Source: Dactylonectria macrodidyma (Eukaryota; Ascomycota; Sordariomycetes; Hypocreales; Nectriaceae). From it: 64,000 nucleotides of DNA. This document shows, in pieces, positions 21,889-32,203 of this stretch; the first letter of the stretch is position 1, and each line of letters starts with the position of its first letter. The notes beneath the pieces were generated by a model. It was given only the letters and a program-made list of their open reading frames with translations. It had not been told where the DNA came from and made no database searches. Both the position numbers and the translations under genes were made by a program. The stretch lies in contig JAGMUV010000007.1 in NCBI GenBank assembly GCA_020744425.1, positions 310,001 through 374,000 of the forward strand, read 5' to 3'.

Positions 21889-23350
21889 ATGCGTTTCTCC
21901 ACCATTGCTGGACTGGTGACTCTTGCTGCGTCGACCGCGGCTAGCACCATTGATTCCTCCCCCTCCGATCTCGACGGCGATGTCTGGGCCAGCTTGTCTT
22001 CCGTCAAGGGACGATCTGTCAAGGAGCCCCGCCGTAACCGGCCCTTCAAGCGCGCCGCTGGATGGAGCCCCCCCTCTGACCTGACCACTCCCCTCAAGGT
22101 ACGTGCATTCCTATGGACTACTATGGACCATCACGGAAGCCCAATATGCTAAAGTGTTTTATTTGCTTAGGAAGTCTGGGATCACTGCACTGAGACCTAC
22201 AACAGCGGCGACATGTTTGGTTTCAAGAACTACGGCTGGGATCAGCTGATCGCCAACGAGGGGTAAGAGGAACTGAAACAACTTGGGATGGTAGATTGAT
22301 CTGACTGTTTCATGTAGAACCGTCAACATGTGTGTCCGATGGGAGTCGACCTCTTCCATCACTGCCGCCCAGCGCACCAAGGTCGCGACCGTAGTCAACG
22401 AGCAGTACCAGAAGTGGTTCAAGTGGCTCTACGGCTACGACAACTTCCCCTACACTGACATCAAGGTCAACGTCGTGGGCTGGGCCGTCAAGGACAAGGC
22501 CCTGCTCGAGGGTGACACCACTGGCCTCAACATCTACACCGATGTCGACTCTGAGGGCATCCCTCAGTGCGCTGAGGCTTGCGGCCGCTACTTCCACCAG
22601 GACGGTGACTACAGCGGCTGCGCTGCCGGCGCCGACAACCACTACGACCAGTCTCTCTGGTTGACCGACGGTATCAGCGGTGGTACCGGTGGCGATTGGG
22701 GCCAGCGTATCGGCCAGGAGTACTTCATGGAAGCCATCGACTCGTCTGATGTCCATATCCTGCTCCACGAGATGGGCCATACCTTCGGACTTGACGATTT
22801 CTATGGTATGTGTCACCCACTTCCTTCTATTGTCGTGTATCTCTGCTAACATCTCATAGACTGGACCCCCACTGGCATCACCAACTTCATCATGCTTGCC
22901 GGTTCCTCCACCACCATCACCGACTTCGACGGCTGGATGCTGCGAAACTGGTGGAACGAGATCTCCCGCGAGCGTGGCTGGAACACCGGCACCTCGTCTG
23001 CCACCACTGCCGCCGAGGCCGTCGCCGCTGCTTCTTCCACCACTAAGGCCGCTGCTGCCACCTCCACCAAGGCCACCACTACCAAGGCCACCACTACTAA
23101 GGCCACTTCCACCAAGACCACCTCTACTAAGGCCACTTCCACCAAGGCTACCACTACCAAGGCCACCTCTACCAAGACAAAGACCACCGCTGCCGCTGCC
23201 GCCACCACAGCCGCCTCTGGCTCCGGCTCTTCAGCCGCTACCGCCAGCAAGTGGCAGCAGTGTGGTGGCTCCAACTGGACTGGCGCCACTGCTTGCGCGT
23301 CTGGACTAACTTGCACCGCCCACAACGCCTACTACAGCCAGTGCCTGTAA
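21889..23350 (+). CDS. Secreted zinc metallopeptidase with C-terminal CBM1
   Basis: Four exons: 21889-22098, 22171-22262, 22318-22805 and 22860-23350, all GT-AG, give 426 residues. A signal peptide (about 1-18) is followed by a short prosegment ending in a basic KR near 55, which could be a Kex2 site. The catalytic motif [11 protein letters not shown] (His251, Glu252, His255, Asp261) is the HExxHxxGxxD zinc site, with Asp as third ligand as in snapalysin-type enzymes; a Met in IMLAG downstream could be the Met-turn. Then come eight [ST]TKAT-like pentapeptides in a Thr/Ala/Lys linker and a CBM1 module of about 32 residues with WQQCGG at its start and four cysteines. It is a cell-wall-directed protease: CBM1 ties it to cellulose, so its substrates may be plant-wall proteins. 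It could also be anchored to other glucans. Confidence 0.9.
23063..23182 (+). repeat. 15-bp coding minisatellite (linker of CBM1 peptidase)
   Basis: About eight degenerate 15-bp units encoding [ST]TKAT pentapeptides. Such arrays can change unit number by slippage and so alter linker length. Confidence 0.8.
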
Positions 23351-23869
23351 GCGACTAGAGTGTTGGTGTGTGTATTTGTATAGGCTTGCGAGCTTTTGAG
23401 CTTGCAACGGGTGTCGATTTCCCTTTCTTGAATATCTCTCGGCTGCAGTAGCTCTTGACGTTGTCAGTGTACATAGTTTCAACTTGGATCCAGCTTAAGC
23501 TTCCCGTGCCCGCCTCTCGTGACAGCTGATTTGATTGTACTGAGTACTGTATAATTCTTAACCAGGTTGTGTATACACATCTTAAGATGTTAGACAAAGT
23601 AGGAAAGTTCTAAAATGTACTTAGTCGATCAGTTAACAAAAACAGGAAACAAAGGTGCCATGTCATGTTGTAATTCCGAGACAATATGTAGTAGTAAAAG
23701 GTTTTTGGAAAATTGTCATCTATGAAAGGTAATTGGATATCCGAAGTCGGACTCTCCGAGCCAGGCTCGTATCTGAGGTTTATGTAGATGGCATAACCCA
23801 CTTCCTCTACAGACCCGGCTCTCATTTTTTTGCCATTTGACGGGTTCTTGGTGAGACTATCCCCATCCC
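23351..23869. other. Intergenic between convergent genes
   Basis: 519 bp between the stop codons of the CBM1 peptidase and the cysteine hydrolase. AT-richer than the genes; no coding signal seen. Confidence 0.55.
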
Positions 23870-24755
23870 TTAAGGCAGCTCTTCCTCACCAGGAATAAGG
23901 GTTCCACTCTTCATCGCATCTCTGTGTCCTCTGGCCAGCATACCCAGGGCCGGAGAGTACTCGTCGAAGAAGGCTAGAGCGGTCATGCCAGCGGGAGGGA
24001 TGCGCCAGTCGCGCATCAACTCTCCAAAGATGGCTCCCAGAGACACGGTGTGCACGCCTGCGTCCTTCATTCGGTCGTTGGAGGCGTCGCGGACCATCTC
24101 GCTACTGGTTCCGGATGCCTCGATGTTGGCCCAGACGGAGTAGCCTGCTTCGCGGAGCGAAAGCGCGCAGAATGCCGTGCCTAAGGTTGAATGTTGGTTA
24201 CCATACTAGGTTACCGGTACAGGCTCAAGACTCATGTTCAAGACAAATTGGACTTACAAATATCCGTCAGGATGCCACCGACAATGACCTGGGACCTATT
24301 CGTGTTGGCAATGGCTTGCCGGACATCCTCGTTATCCATGGCGTTAATCTGACCCGGGCGCTGGATGAGTGGTGCATCAGGAAACATGTCGAGAACTTCC
24401 CTCGGCAACGGGCCGTTGGGTCCTATTCTACATATCAGTAGATGGTCATGAAGACACGAGATGAGAATTACCAGTTTCAGCCGATGTGCTCATCACAACC
24501 GGCAAGTCGAAAGCCTTGGCCAATGTCGCATGTGCCATGAGGTTTTGCTTGAAGTAGATGGGCTCAAAGTCCCGCACAGTACTGAAAAGGCCGACTTGTT
24601 GATCAAGAATTAGGAGCATCTACCATGGTCAGTGACAGCGTAGGGGAATTCCGAGATGTCACGCTAACCGATTGGTTTCGATCCAATCTCTCGTACGTGT
24701 ACGCCGAGGCGCTGGCGAGAAATGTTGCCCCAATGGTAAAGACGTTGAATCGCAT
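23870..24755 (-). CDS. YcaC-like isochorismatase-fold cysteine hydrolase with apparent signal peptide
   Basis: Four exons: 24755-24669, 24619-24472, 24422-24258 and 24180-23870, giving 236 residues in one frame. The fold is recognised from LLILDQQVG (Asp35), the RPGQINAMDNED block, and the catalytic Cys134 in ILTDIC, whose codon is split by the third intron; the second half (ASGTSSEM, then FGELMRDWR) closely follows the bacterial YcaC group. These enzymes are cysteine hydrolases whose physiological substrates are mostly unknown. Exon 1 encodes a 29-residue start whose first 18 or so residues look like a cleavable signal peptide (hydrophobic core, ending ASASA), so the enzyme may be secreted or enter the secretory pathway. 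Donor of intron 1 (GTTAGC) is weaker than the others. Substrate and localisation are inference; the family is well supported. Confidence 0.85.
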
Positions 24756-26343
24756 GATGAAAATTTGGGTAGGACACAAGACAGGGTGAGATGAACGTTG
24801 ACTAGTTGACGAGGAGTAGTTGTCTGTGAAGATCAGATTGCTTGAAGCAGCTTGGATTCTTCGGTTTACAGGCCAGACTTGACGGCGTATAAATACTTTC
24901 CAGTGTAATTCATTTCTATATAGTTCTTTCATGCCATATGCATGACTGTTCTTAATCCCGAATGTTGAGGTTGAAATCGGCGTTTGTATGGCAGCACACC
25001 CACAGATGTTGAGGCGGGTTGACTCAGCCGGGTCGTCGCGCGCGGGTACCCAAGGGGGATTAGATCGACTGGAGCAACACCCCCACATCCTTGTTCCTGA
25101 TGGCGATGCAGGCCTGAAGAATGGGGAAGAGCGCTGAATGCAACCGAATTGAGACTAAGGCTTAATACAAGATGCACCCGATTGCTGGGGCTTTGATGCA
25201 TCATTGGCGGCTATCAGAATGAGGCCTTTGTTTAGGCGACTATTCCATTTCCCTAGCGAGGTAGTGGGGGTTGTTAAATCGTATGCATAAGTTAATAGAA
25301 ACACAGTTATGGCAGTAAGCAGGATGAGATCTGCCGAAGGAGCATTGTGAGTGGTACGTATCTTACGAACTTACTAATGCGCAATGTAAGCACTTGGTAC
25401 AGCTTTTCCGTCCTTTTCAATACCCAAGTGATGGCTCAATTGCATAAAACGGTCATGCCTCAATGAATGATACAACAGAATCCTAACATCGATCACCTTG
25501 GATCGTGACAAGACAGGCTGGCAGTCACTCGCATTCGATCACCAGCCACTGGGCCATGATACAAATGAAGAGGTTCTTGTGGCTTGGCAGAGGAGAGCGC
25601 CACCAGGGCAGTACGTAGTGGAATTCCGAATTGCCACTCCGGAGTTAAGAGGCGCCTTGCCGCCAAGCATACAATGGAGACGGCCAAGGATGAGATGTGT
25701 GTCAGCGTACCATCTTCAAGATACTTGCCAAGACTACAATCCCTACGCATCTGATACTGGTTCTGGCGCCGATGGGCCGGAATACCGTGGTTTAGCGAGC
25801 CCGTCGTGTAGCAAATGTACACTGCTCGTTGCGTGGCAATGGTCTATATCTCACTCCCTTTGCATATGTTGACCGCGAGCGAAGGTCTCCGAATGTCAAA
25901 GAAATTGAAAACAAGTATTGTGAGCAAGTTTACACCCGAGCTTGATTGGTTGGCCAATGAACAGGTGCCCACCCACCTTATTACCCATCCTCTGAGCGTA
26001 GAGGTCGACGCCAAGGTATAGTAATCGCCACTCTCACGAGCCGCAAACCAACCAGAACATCACAGGTGCGGCCTACCTGTCCCAGGTAACGTTCGCTGAA
26101 GTGTATCATATGTTCTAGGCGGCAGTATGTCATCTCGGCTAGAGCCCTCACCCGAAAGTTTTTCTTCCAGTGGAGGACAGGTGGATGGTGTACGGTCCCA
26201 ACGACCAACGGGCTGCGAAAACAGAGCCAGAGGATGAATGACTTGGAGATGAGAAGGTCCCGGTCGCGCATATACAGTGGCGGATGTTACTTTTCTTAAG
26301 TTCATATTTAGACCTCGAATATCAAAGTTATGCACATTTTCTT
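24756..26343. other. Intergenic, no gene seen
   Basis: 1.6 kb holding the promoter of the cysteine hydrolase and the 3' flank of the oligopeptidase. Overlapping frames at 25493-25872 (109 and 124 codons on opposite strands) have no known motif. A GGGTTGACTC string at 25016-25025 resembles sequence near 20850. Confidence 0.5.
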
Positions 26344-28717
26344 TCATGCCAGACCAAGCTCCTCGTGAAAAGGTTTCGTCCCAGGTTTCCGACCTAGAAA
26401 CTCTGTCAAGGTCACCATCTCATCTTGGCTTCCTCCCTTCTCAAGGAGAGCGTGTCGGTATCTTATTCCTTCCTTGCAGTCCATTGGGTTTCCTCCGAAG
26501 ACAGTATAGAACATATCAGCCGCGAATACCTTGGAGCTGAACGAATGATCCAACCATTAGTAATCCAAGATATTTGTTTGCGAGACAGCCACGGTAGGTG
26601 AAGTAACTTACAACAAGTAACTGTAATATCCCGCATCGTACTCTCCCATCAGATGCGTCAACCGCGCCTGGGTATGGCCCCATTCTTCGCCTAGCCCTAG
26701 CGTTTCAGGGCTATCCAGTGGAAGGATATCGTTTCTAATTTTGTTGAATGCCGCAGAAATGTTCATCTCCTCAATTGCCGCATGGGTCTCGGGCGTATGG
26801 ACGGCCATGTCGAAAATACCAATGCAGAGCTGATTCAAGTAGGCGCTTGCCTCATTAACGTGCTTGGCTTTAACAAGGCTATCTACAAAATGATTGGGGA
26901 TCTGCTCCGGTGGCAGTAAACTTTGCGCACCGTTTTTGTTACGCCAGAATGCCAAGTGTTCCTCAGACACCGACGAATAATGTTTGCTCAAGGCCTTCAG
27001 CTGAGAAGGGATCCAGCACCAATACTCAAGCATCTGGCTTGGAGCTTCACCAAAATCTACCACAGTCTCAGTGCCGTGGAAGCAAGCATAACGGACCTTT
27101 GCTACTAGATCGTGTATGGCATGGCCCAGCTCGTGAAAAAGAGTAACCACCTCATCGTGCCTCAGTAGACTCGGGCTTTCAGCTGAGGGCTTCGGAAAGT
27201 TACAAACTAATGCCGTGGTAGGGTGTTGACGGGTGCCGTCCTCCTTGACGAAGCCCTGTGGAGCTTGTTAGATTGCAATTTGACATGAAGGTGTAAAGCG
27301 CCAAGGACCCTACCGGAACCACATTGAAGTTTGCCGCATTCGTGATCTTCCCATCACGGGAAAAGAGGTCCAAGTATAGGTAGCCGACAAAGTTGCCCCC
27401 GAGTTCCTTAGTATTCCAGGCGGTAAATACCTGGACATCTGGATGCCATGTACGGTCCCCGTTGACATGTAATTGACGAAACTGCAGACCAAACAAATGC
27501 TGAACAATCTTGAACATGCCGGCAACGGTTGTCTGCACCGGGAAATATTCTGCAATCTTCCTATGGTCAACCGAGTATTGCTGCTCAAGCATGAGGCGGT
27601 GGTAATACGAATTGTCCCAAACGTAAATCCGTTCATCAAAGGTCTGTCCGCGGGATTGGATATCTTTCTTTTTGAGTTCCTTCAATCTGCTGACCTCCTG
27701 GCGACCGCCCTCTTCTAATCGAAGTTGTAGGTCTTTCAAAAACTCATCCACAGTTTCGGGTGTCTTAGCCATTTTATCTTCGATACGGAATGCTGCATGG
27801 TTAGAGTACCCCAGTAGCCGAGCAGCTTCGTCACGAAGAATCACTGCTTCCTTGAAAATAGGGACATTCTGGTTGCATTGATTGTCGTTGGAAATAAAGA
27901 GATGCCGTCGAGTCTGCTCGGAGTTTGCGTATCTCATAACAGGATAGAAATCGGGGGGCCTAAACGTGACCCGAAGCTTGCCCTGGTTCTCACCCTGTCC
28001 TTTTTCAAACCTGGACAAGGCACTTTCGGGGACCCCTTCAAGCTCGTCGGGAGAGAACCACACAGCGCCGGTTTCAGCCAGGTTTTCTCGAAACTCGGTG
28101 GTGAGTTGGCTCAAGCGACTCTGAATCGTTTTGAAACGATCTCGCAACGGTCCGATGGGCAAATTGAGGCCGTTTTTGACACTGATGTTTCCAGATTAAC
28201 GACGTTCCGCGATTTCCGGACGTACATGAAACGTAATAACGGCCACCTTGAGACAGTTCGGTTCTTGTATTGCTCTTCGCAAGGTAAAAATTGACATTAC
28301 TCACTGGGTTTTGTGTTTTTTCTTTAACAAATGGAGGGACTCCGAGTCAAGCTCCTCGTGCTTTTCAAGCACGGCATGAACCAGTTTGAACAAACCATCA
28401 TTCATTGCCGTATCGGCGGAGAACTCATCCCAGAGGTTCTGGGCGTTTCTGGATGCTTCGCGTAGCTCTGGGTCTGTCGAGACAAACCTATAAAATAAGA
28501 GAGCATGGCTTTCTACAGCCGCAGCGTTCTCCGAGTGGGTCAAAGGTAGAAGGACGTTAGAAAAGGTGGCGGAGCTAGGTTCGACATTCTCCAAGATCCG
28601 ACGCTGAACCTCACGAGACTGCTCAATCAGACGCCTAGTATCCTCAATAATTGAGCTCGGGGTCGCCGTGAAGATAGGGGCTAGCTGAGGCGGGCTTTGC
28701 GACTCATCAAGGGACAT
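26344..28717 (-). CDS. M3 family oligopeptidase (thimet oligopeptidase/MepB-like)
   Basis: Four exons: 28717-28305, 28181-27314, 27255-26612 and 26536-26344 (introns 123, 58 and 75 nt) give 705 residues, the usual size for the family. It is a zinc metallopeptidase that trims short peptides, mainly in cytosol or mitochondria; no signal peptide is seen, so cytosolic action is likely. The zinc site HELGH (His468, Glu469, His472) and the downstream DFGEAPSQMLE block, which brings the third ligand, are intact. The N-terminal helical half and the C-terminal AADMFYTVF segment match M3 proteins. I chose the ATG at 28717 because the frame upstream has no other ATG. Donors GTGAGT, GTAGGG and GTAAGT are acceptable; the GTAGGG one is less standard but the frame and the conserved sequence across it agree. 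Confidence 0.92.
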
Positions 28718-29112
28718 AATGTGTGCTCGTGCGTGGCGAGGTGCTCGCACGGTTCCAATGTGGAAACAAGATGTCGTCAGGTAAACCAATGCAGAATAAG
28801 ACACCTAAGCGTCTTTGCAAACCGTCTCTCCTTTGCAACCTCACGAATTCGTTTATGATTGCATAATACCGCACGAACGGAGCATTTAGTGCGGGGTAAT
28901 ACTGATAAAGGGAACCAACAGCTTATGTGTCACCTCCAGGGGAAGGAAAACACCGCACACGTTAAGAGCAGTTATTAAAGAACAAGCAAATTATAATATC
29001 TAAATTATGATAAAATTAGGAAATAAAATATTTTTAAAGGGTATCATAAAGTGAACTAAATGTAGATATAAATTAGCATTTTATATTGAATTTGCTAAAT
29101 TATTATTAGGCG

Positions 29113-29136
29113 CGCAAAGCACTGTAATGCTTTGCG
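29113..29136. repeat. Perfect 9-bp inverted repeat
   Basis: CGCAAAGCA, 6-nt spacer, TGCTTTGCG, just right of the AT-rich patch. It could form a hairpin; its function is unknown. Confidence 0.6.
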
Positions 29137-30123
29137 GTGTGTGGTGTATTCCTCCCCCCCCCCATTGTGTGTCTTAAACCTAAGAATTCCCAGAGCCAAC
29201 ATGGATACTTAGAGTTTTCTACGATTCTCGCGTTTTCGTATCTCCGGGCTGACTTTGCGGTTACAATTAAGACCTATTACCAGCATCAATTTTCAAACAT
29301 GATTACGTGATGGCGTCCCTGCTGAAGATCGCATTTCATGAAATCGTATATAAAAAGCTTATCCAGGCAAGAACTATCCAGTAATTACAGTAATCTATGT
29401 CAAAAACTTTCATTAGACCGGTCCCTTATCATGTTCCCGCCAAAGCAGACAAAGGGATCATCGCCAAGCTCGCTCAACTGTAGAGCTCCGGATGTGGACT
29501 TGGAAGTGGGTGTATTGATAAAGTCTATGCTACGAATAAGACTTGCTTCTCCACTCTAGTAGATAACGTTTGACCACCTCAAAACATGGTGCTGTTAATC
29601 AAAAACCGCAGGGTATCCGAGTTTGCCGGGCTTGGGTTACCCAGTTCTATCCATGGGTGTCCAGATTTCGAATACGAGTACCCAGGCCAATAGATTGGGC
29701 ACCTGAACTGCCATAGTCAACAAACAATGCGCACGATACCCGTAGCGATGACTGAATATATATGCACAACGGCCCTATTACTAAGGCGAGTGCCTTCTTT
29801 AGATGGATTATGCAGCCGACAGCTTCTGGACAGGAGGGGCGGAAACTCCCCGTCCCGAAATCTTTCTGTTCCCTTGAACTTTGTTAGAAAAAGTTCCGAT
29901 TGGCGTATAGACGAGAGATATCGATCGTCCATCAGACGATAAAATGCTTAATACGGGTTCCCCTCATCCGCGGAGGCTCACTCTGACTGGTTAAGTCGTC
30001 AGAGAGCTTGTGGAGGAGTATGAGCCTAGTAGATGCATGTTAATGGAGGAACCTCGAGCAGCAAGGTGGCACTAGCATCGGTTCTTATCCCGGATGAAGT
30101 TTCGAATTAGCGATCACCGCATC

Positions 30124-30180
30124 CTCGCTCTCCTCCTCGCTCTCCTCCTCACTCTCCTCACTCTCCTCCTCCTCCTCCTC
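30124..30180 (+). repeat. CTC-rich microsatellite
   Basis: Imperfect CTC/CTCCTC tract of nearly 60 bp ending in pure CTC units. Confidence 0.8.
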
Positions 30181-30692
30181 ATTGCCCCCGCGAAACTCAG
30201 CGCCAAATCAATTGATCCACCAGCGGTCTTCATTCCGCCCTTTTCCCACGCCGCAAAATGCGGAGGTGCAAAATCAATAGACTTGTTTCGATCCTTTTTT
30301 CAGCCCCCGGCTATATCGGGACGCACATACAAAATCAGCCTCAGGGGCCGCATCGCGACCAATAGCAGGGCTAGCTCCGGCATCAACATCCGAGACTCTG
30401 CGTTATCAACCAGCCAGACGAGGGCGGTTGCTCATTATTCAATACGCTAGCGGGACGAGGGCGCAAACTAAAAGCAGTTTAAAGCCAGGCGCTAGAGGAC
30501 GGAATGAAGGTGCCGCTGGTTGGGCTGAATTGGATGGTTTGGGGCTGAAGGCTGAGACGCCCAGGGGCATGGGATGAGGTTGGTACTAGATAGTAGCCAT
30601 GGCCGTTGCGCCTTGGATCACTTTGTTGACTCTTCCAAGACGCACTTGTAGGAGTTGACGATAAACGTATGTCTTTGTGTGCCGCCTAGGAT

Positions 30693-31701
30693 ATGAAGTT
30701 CCACCCAAATCTAGTTGTCGTACTCACGACAGTCAGTCTCGCGACAAGCCAGTCCCTCTCCCTCCCAGCATGCGCAGTAAGTCACTCCCCCTCAACCCCT
30801 CTTTGCATGAGAATCCCTAACCTTCCTCTTTCATCAGGACACATGCCTCAACTACGACAGCAGCGGCTCGTCCTCAACATGTAACTCGCTCGACCTCGAG
30901 TGCGTTTGCACCGACAAGGCGTCCCTCGACGCGGGCGTCTGCTGCCTCTACGAAAGCTGTACCGACTCAGCGCGCGAACAGGCAGAGGCCTACGCCCACT
31001 CGATCTGCAGCTCTGCGGGATATGCGATGCCAACGGGGATAAGCTGCTCTACGATTTCGGGCTCGTCGACGACCGCGGCTTCATCTACTGCGACGACTGA
31101 TTCAGGGCAGAGCAGCAGCTCGGCAAACGATTCGCAAACAGCAGCAAACTCTGTCGTCGACTCCTCCTCCTTACCGACGTCCGAAGATAGCAACAGCTCA
31201 TCCAATGGCTTCACGCACAAGAAGAAGACCAACCACACGCTAAAGACCGGTCTCGGTGTTGGTCTCGGCGTGGGAATCCCGCTCATCGCCGCCGCCCTCG
31301 GCTACCTCGCTTTCCTTAGGCGGAGGAAGAGACAGAAACTGACGACGCAGCCACCTATGACCGGCTACCAAGCGCCTCCGCCCGGCTACCCGCAACATCA
31401 ACAGCCGCAGGGTTACCCACCGAATCAACCGCACCAAGGCTATGGGCAGAATCAACCACAGGGCTATCCGCCTCAAGGCTACCCTCCGCAAAACTACTCG
31501 CCGCAGAGCGTAACGCCTGTCAAGTACGACCCGAGCAGCAGCCCCGATGGAGTGACGAGCCAGCACGAAATGATGGGGACGACGCCTGACCCCAGACACG
31601 AGTTGCATTCGGACGCGCGGCCGCCCAATGAGCTTCACACTGATCCCCGGCTGCCCAGCGAGTTGCATTCAACTCCTCGGCCGCCAAACGAACTTGCTTA
31701 A
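30693..31701 (+). CDS. CFEM-domain single-pass membrane protein
   Basis: Two exons, 30693-30776 and 30838-31701, with a 61-nt intron (GTAAGT...CAG) give 315 residues. A signal peptide (about 1-19) leads into a CFEM-like Cys-rich domain starting PACADTC (Cys27, Cys31) and reaching to about 95; it has nine cysteines, one more than the usual eight, including an adjacent CC pair. A Ser/Thr-rich stalk, one membrane helix rich in GVG (about 180-205) and a cytosolic RRRKR stop-transfer follow. The tail is Pro/Gln/Gly/Tyr-rich with several QGYPP-like units and ends in four degenerate units of the type ELHxDxRPP. CFEM proteins bind heme or act in wall structure, adhesion or host interaction; which of these applies here cannot be told. 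A heme role would fit loosely with the ferric reductase in the window. Confidence 0.85.
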
Positions 31702-32203
31702 GGGAGTATAATATGTAAATATCACAGACGGGTGGCCATCTCCTCGAGCAGAATTACCCCTGTTTGATGTATTCGTTGTCTTGACACTTAATGTATTGTA
31801 GCGTTTGAAAACTAAAATATCCCTCAACATCGTCTTATTCAGTGGTTCGTCTCGTAATGATTTTCCTGTTGTTTCTATCCCCGCATCCTTCTTTACATGT
31901 GCTTCAAGTAGAGCCAACGTCATTGCTCAACAATATCGATGATGCGACGTGGTCGAGCTCTTGGCACACGTATGCGGCTTATGTCTTGGCAAGCTAACCA
32001 AGTCTCACTCACCGCACCGACCAAGTCAGCACCTTAACCAGCGGTTCCAGGGATGCCACGATTATGTTCTACTTCAATGCATTCGAGGGGCGAGGACTCA
32101 GCAATAAACATGCGCCATGGATGGATGAATTAAGTATTAAAATTGAAATCAACCGTGTTTGGGATATCTTCATAATCATGTACTCGTGTTTTAACTTACG
32201 ACC
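31702..32203. other. Intergenic between convergent genes
   Basis: 502 bp separating the stops of the CFEM and DUF2985 genes. No coding or RNA signal seen. Confidence 0.55.

Larger units (their letters stand above)
28718..30692. other. AT-rich, gene-free intergenic region
   Basis: About 2 kb. It includes an AT-rich patch (about 28977-29110), a 9-bp hairpin, a run of ten C (29154-29163) and a CTC-rich microsatellite. A frame at 30094-30450 is mostly Leu from that microsatellite. No gene is supported. Confidence 0.55.

Noticed and set aside
25493..25872. Overlapping 109- and 124-codon frames on opposite strands
   Set aside because: No similarity to a known family and no splice or promoter context; treated as chance.
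30094..30450. 118-codon frame with a Leu-rich start resembling a signal peptide
   Set aside because: The hydrophobic part is simply the CTC microsatellite; the rest is unrecognised.
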